Assembly (NCBI GenBank): GCA_934370915.1 | Contig: CAKRNI010000142.1 | Coordinates: 1-6,577, forward strand | Direction: 5' to 3' | Origin: an uncultured Lachnospiraceae bacterium | Lineage (GTDB): Bacteria > Bacillota > Clostridia > Lachnospirales > Lachnospiraceae | Length of the DNA stretch: 6,577 bases | Part shown: positions 5,386 to 6,577 of the stretch, piece by piece | How the letters are laid out: each line of letters begins with the position of its first letter | Numbering within the stretch: the stretch's first letter is position 1 | The notes under the pieces: generated by a model | Databases searched by the model: none | What the model was told of the DNA's origin: nothing | The model's input: only the letters and a program-made list of their open reading frames with translations | Made by a program: the position numbers and the translations under genes

Positions 5386-5410
5386 TTTTTTTAATTTTTT
5401 TTATTTTTTT
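5386..5410 (-). promoter_or_regulatory. A-tract UP element upstream of the rpsB promoter
   Basis: On the minus strand three A-runs of 7, 8 and 7 bases are separated by T and TT, with centres about 9 bp apart. They span roughly -39 to -63 from the predicted start, exactly where the RNA polymerase alpha C-terminal domains bind. Near-helical phasing also predicts intrinsic bending. Confidence 0.65.
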
Positions 5411-5443
5411 ACAGTTCCTCTGTGCGTCACATGGATGAACTGC

Positions 5444-5481
5444 AAAAAAAGGCACAGCTTTCCATTCAGCCATGCCTTTTT
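5444..5481 (-). terminator. Intrinsic terminator of codY
   Basis: The stem AAAGGCA/TGCCTTT with an inner GCT/AGC pairing, followed on the minus strand by a run of seven T, starts about 15 bases after the codY stop. It separates codY transcription from rpsB. Flanking A and T runs on both sides mean it could also work on the plus strand. Confidence 0.88.
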
Positions 5482-5495
5482 CAGGTCTCCCTGTC

Positions 5496-6278
5496 TTATT
5501 TTGTATTCACTGCCTTTAAGGCTTTTAATTCATCAAATACCACATCGTTTAAGACTTTGATGTAGGTTCCCTTCATGCCGGAAGAACGGGACTCGATTAC
5601 TCCGGCGCTCTCAAATTTGCGGAGCGCGTTTACGATAACGGAGCGGGTGATTCCGACTCTGTCAGCGATCTTGCTGGCTACGAGAATTCCCTCGTTTCCG
5701 TCAAGCTCCTCGAAGATATGGGTAATCGCTTCCAGCTCGGAGAAAGATAACGTGCTGATCGCGGATTTTACGATCTGGACTTTTCTTGTCTCCTCAGCGT
5801 TCTCCTCATTTACGGAGCGCATCATCTCAAGACCGACAACTGTTGTTCCATACTCGCAGAGGATAATATCATCGATATCATACTGCTCATCTGATTTATA
5901 CATGAATAATGTTCCGAGGCGCTCGCCAGCGATATCGATCGGAGCGATGATTGCCTGATATTTCTTAACATTCTCCTCAGCGAAACCGAGCGTCGCAAGG
6001 TTTACGTTTTCCTTGGTGGAGAGGACACTTAAGAGGCGTTCGTTAAACATTTTATCGACATAGCCGCCCACCTTGTCCTCAATCAACTCATGGATCTCGT
6101 CAACACCAGGACAGATGCTGACACCCAGGACTTTTCCTTTCTTGCTGATCACGAGAATGTTCGACAGCAAAATTTCGCTTAAAACTTTACAGATGTCGTT
6201 AAATACGACCTTGTGCGAATTGTTGTTGTGGAGCAGTTTGTTTATTTTTCTGGTCTTATCCAATAATTCAACACTCAT
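5496..6278 (-). CDS. codY: CodY, GTP-sensing global transcriptional regulator
   Basis: CodY is the nutrient-responsive pleiotropic regulator of low-GC Firmicutes, repressing amino-acid uptake, biosynthesis and stationary-phase genes when GTP and branched-chain amino acids are plentiful. The 260-residue protein has a GAF sensor domain (about 1-155), a helical linker, and a C-terminal winged helix. The recognition segment, ASKIADRVGITRSVIV (201-216) and SSGMKGTYIKVLN (232-244), is almost identical to B. subtilis CodY, so the DNA box should be the canonical AATTTTCWGAAAATT. The GAF domain is much more divergent. Residues at the B. subtilis isoleucine-pocket positions R61, F98 and P99 do not look conserved. 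The ATG is supported by AAGGAGG 9 bases upstream. It is transcribed alone, between its promoter (6334-6362) and its terminator. Confidence 0.97.
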   Translation of the reverse strand: MSVELLDKTRKINKLLHNNNSHKVVFNDICKVLSEILLSNILVISKKGKVLGVSICPGVDEIHELIEDKVGGYVDKMFNERLLSVLSTKENVNLATLGFAEENVKKYQAIIAPIDIAGERLGTLFMYKSDEQYDIDDIILCEYGTTVVGLEMMRSVNEENAEETRKVQIVKSAISTLSFSELEAITHIFEELDGNEGILVASKIADRVGITRSVIVNALRKFESAGVIESRSSGMKGTYIKVLNDVVFDELKALKAVNTK

Positions 6279-6333
6279 TTCCGAAAACCTCCTTTACTTT
6301 CTGATATCGTACGAATAATATTTGATCGATTAA

Positions 6334-6362
6334 ATTGTAACACGATATTTCCAGAATTTCAA
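6334..6362 (-). promoter_or_regulatory. codY promoter, with overlapping CodY-like box
   Basis: The -35 is TTGAAA (6362-6357), the spacer 17 bp, and the -10 TACAAT (6339-6334), preceded by TGT as an extended -10. Predicted start is near 6327. A CodY-box-like sequence (6346-6360, 10 of 15 matches) covers part of the -35 and the spacer, so autorepression is possible. A second TTGACA at 6404-6399 has only TTAATT as a -10 at 17 bp and may be a weak upstream promoter. Confidence 0.75.
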
Positions 6363-6464
6363 GACTTTTTCGGATAATTAAGATAAATCGAAATAAATTG
6401 TCAAGTTCTTATCACGTTTTGGAAGTTTGAACAATTGAATTTGTACCATTTGTTTACGGCAAAT

Positions 6465-6499
6465 ATCCGGCAGAGCCTCTTCTGGGCACCCTGCCGGAT
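6465..6499 (-). terminator. Possible terminator after the upstream gene (long stem, poor T-run)
   Basis: ATCCGGCAG and CTGCCGGAT form a perfect 9-bp GC-rich stem with a 17-base loop, starting 16 bases after the stop codon at 6515. The sequence after it (ATTTGCC on the minus strand) lacks a real T-run, so it may be a weak terminator or an mRNA 3'-end stabiliser. The rest of the 236-bp gap up to codY holds only the codY promoter region. Confidence 0.5.
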
Positions 6500-6514
6500 C
6501 TTGATCTCACTATA

Positions 6515-6577
6515 TTAATCTTCTTTTTCTTCCTTATTTTCCTTCATCGGCATCACAAATCCGCACTGCTCATTGGC
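6515..6577 (-). CDS. C-terminal end of an upstream gene, possibly DNA topoisomerase I
   Basis: Twenty codons and a TAA are visible, in frame from the right edge: ANEQCGFVMPM followed by a charged Lys/Glu tail. The 'NEQCGFV' segment looks like the second half of a C-terminal zinc ribbon (C-x-N-x-x-C-G-[FY]-V), as found at the end of clostridial topoisomerase I. topA is also a common upstream neighbour of codY in Clostridia. Only one cysteine is in the window, so the call is tentative. Any protein ending in a zinc ribbon would fit. Confidence 0.4.
   Translation of the reverse strand, partial: ANEQCGFVMPMKENKEEKED

Noticed and set aside
6375..6404. Second codY promoter using TTGACA at 6404-6399
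   Set aside because: The -35 is perfect, but the best -10 at 17 bp is only TTAATT. The promoter at 6334-6362 is much better and nearer.

Overview
The window looks like the chromosome of an anaerobic, moderate-GC Firmicute, most likely a Clostridia/Lachnospiraceae-type gut or rumen bacterium. The reasons are a CodY close to the Firmicute form, strong AAGGAGG-type ribosome binding sites, consensus sigma-A promoters, an adjacent rpsB-tsf pair, and a LarA-type racemase beside a GntR/FCD regulator. All eight genes, six complete and two cut by the edges, lie on the minus strand, so transcription runs from high to low coordinates. No plus-strand gene, tRNA, rRNA, CRISPR array or insertion sequence was found.

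In transcription order the first part is housekeeping. It holds the last 20 codons of a gene that may be topA (6515-6577), then codY (5496-6278) with its own promoter and a clear terminator. Next comes rpsB (4514-5239), with a strong promoter, an A-tract UP element and a ~107-nt leader, followed by tsf (3475-4416) and a branched intrinsic terminator. thrH (2679-3284), a HAD-family phosphoserine phosphatase/homoserine phosphotransferase, has its own extended -10 promoter.

The second part is a small catabolic module. It contains a FadR-subfamily GntR regulator with a metal-binding FCD domain (1915-2583), a 492-bp regulatory region (1423-1914), a LarA-family nickel-dependent 2-hydroxyacid racemase with every known active-site residue (127-1422), and the start of a probable FAD-linked 2-hydroxyacid dehydrogenase that runs off the left edge (1-50). 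The likely logic is that a racemase interconverts hydroxyacid enantiomers, a flavin dehydrogenase oxidises one of them to the 2-oxoacid, and the GntR protein senses the substrate. This resembles known clostridial/acetogen lactate clusters (regulator, EtfBA, LctD, permease, racemase). The substrate cannot be fixed from sequence, and the lar maturation genes are not in the window.

The most striking non-coding signal lies in the leader upstream of larA. Two LldR/PdhR-like operators, one a perfect palindrome, sit 83 bp apart around a shared dyad centre near 1550, and a 9-bp perfect inverted repeat is nested between them. Other points worth checking are a CodY-like box inside the codY promoter, apparent loss of the branched-chain amino acid pocket residues in this CodY, and a possible 13-codon leader ORF between rpsB and tsf. 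I see no clearly new multi-gene system. The novelty, if any, is regulatory.
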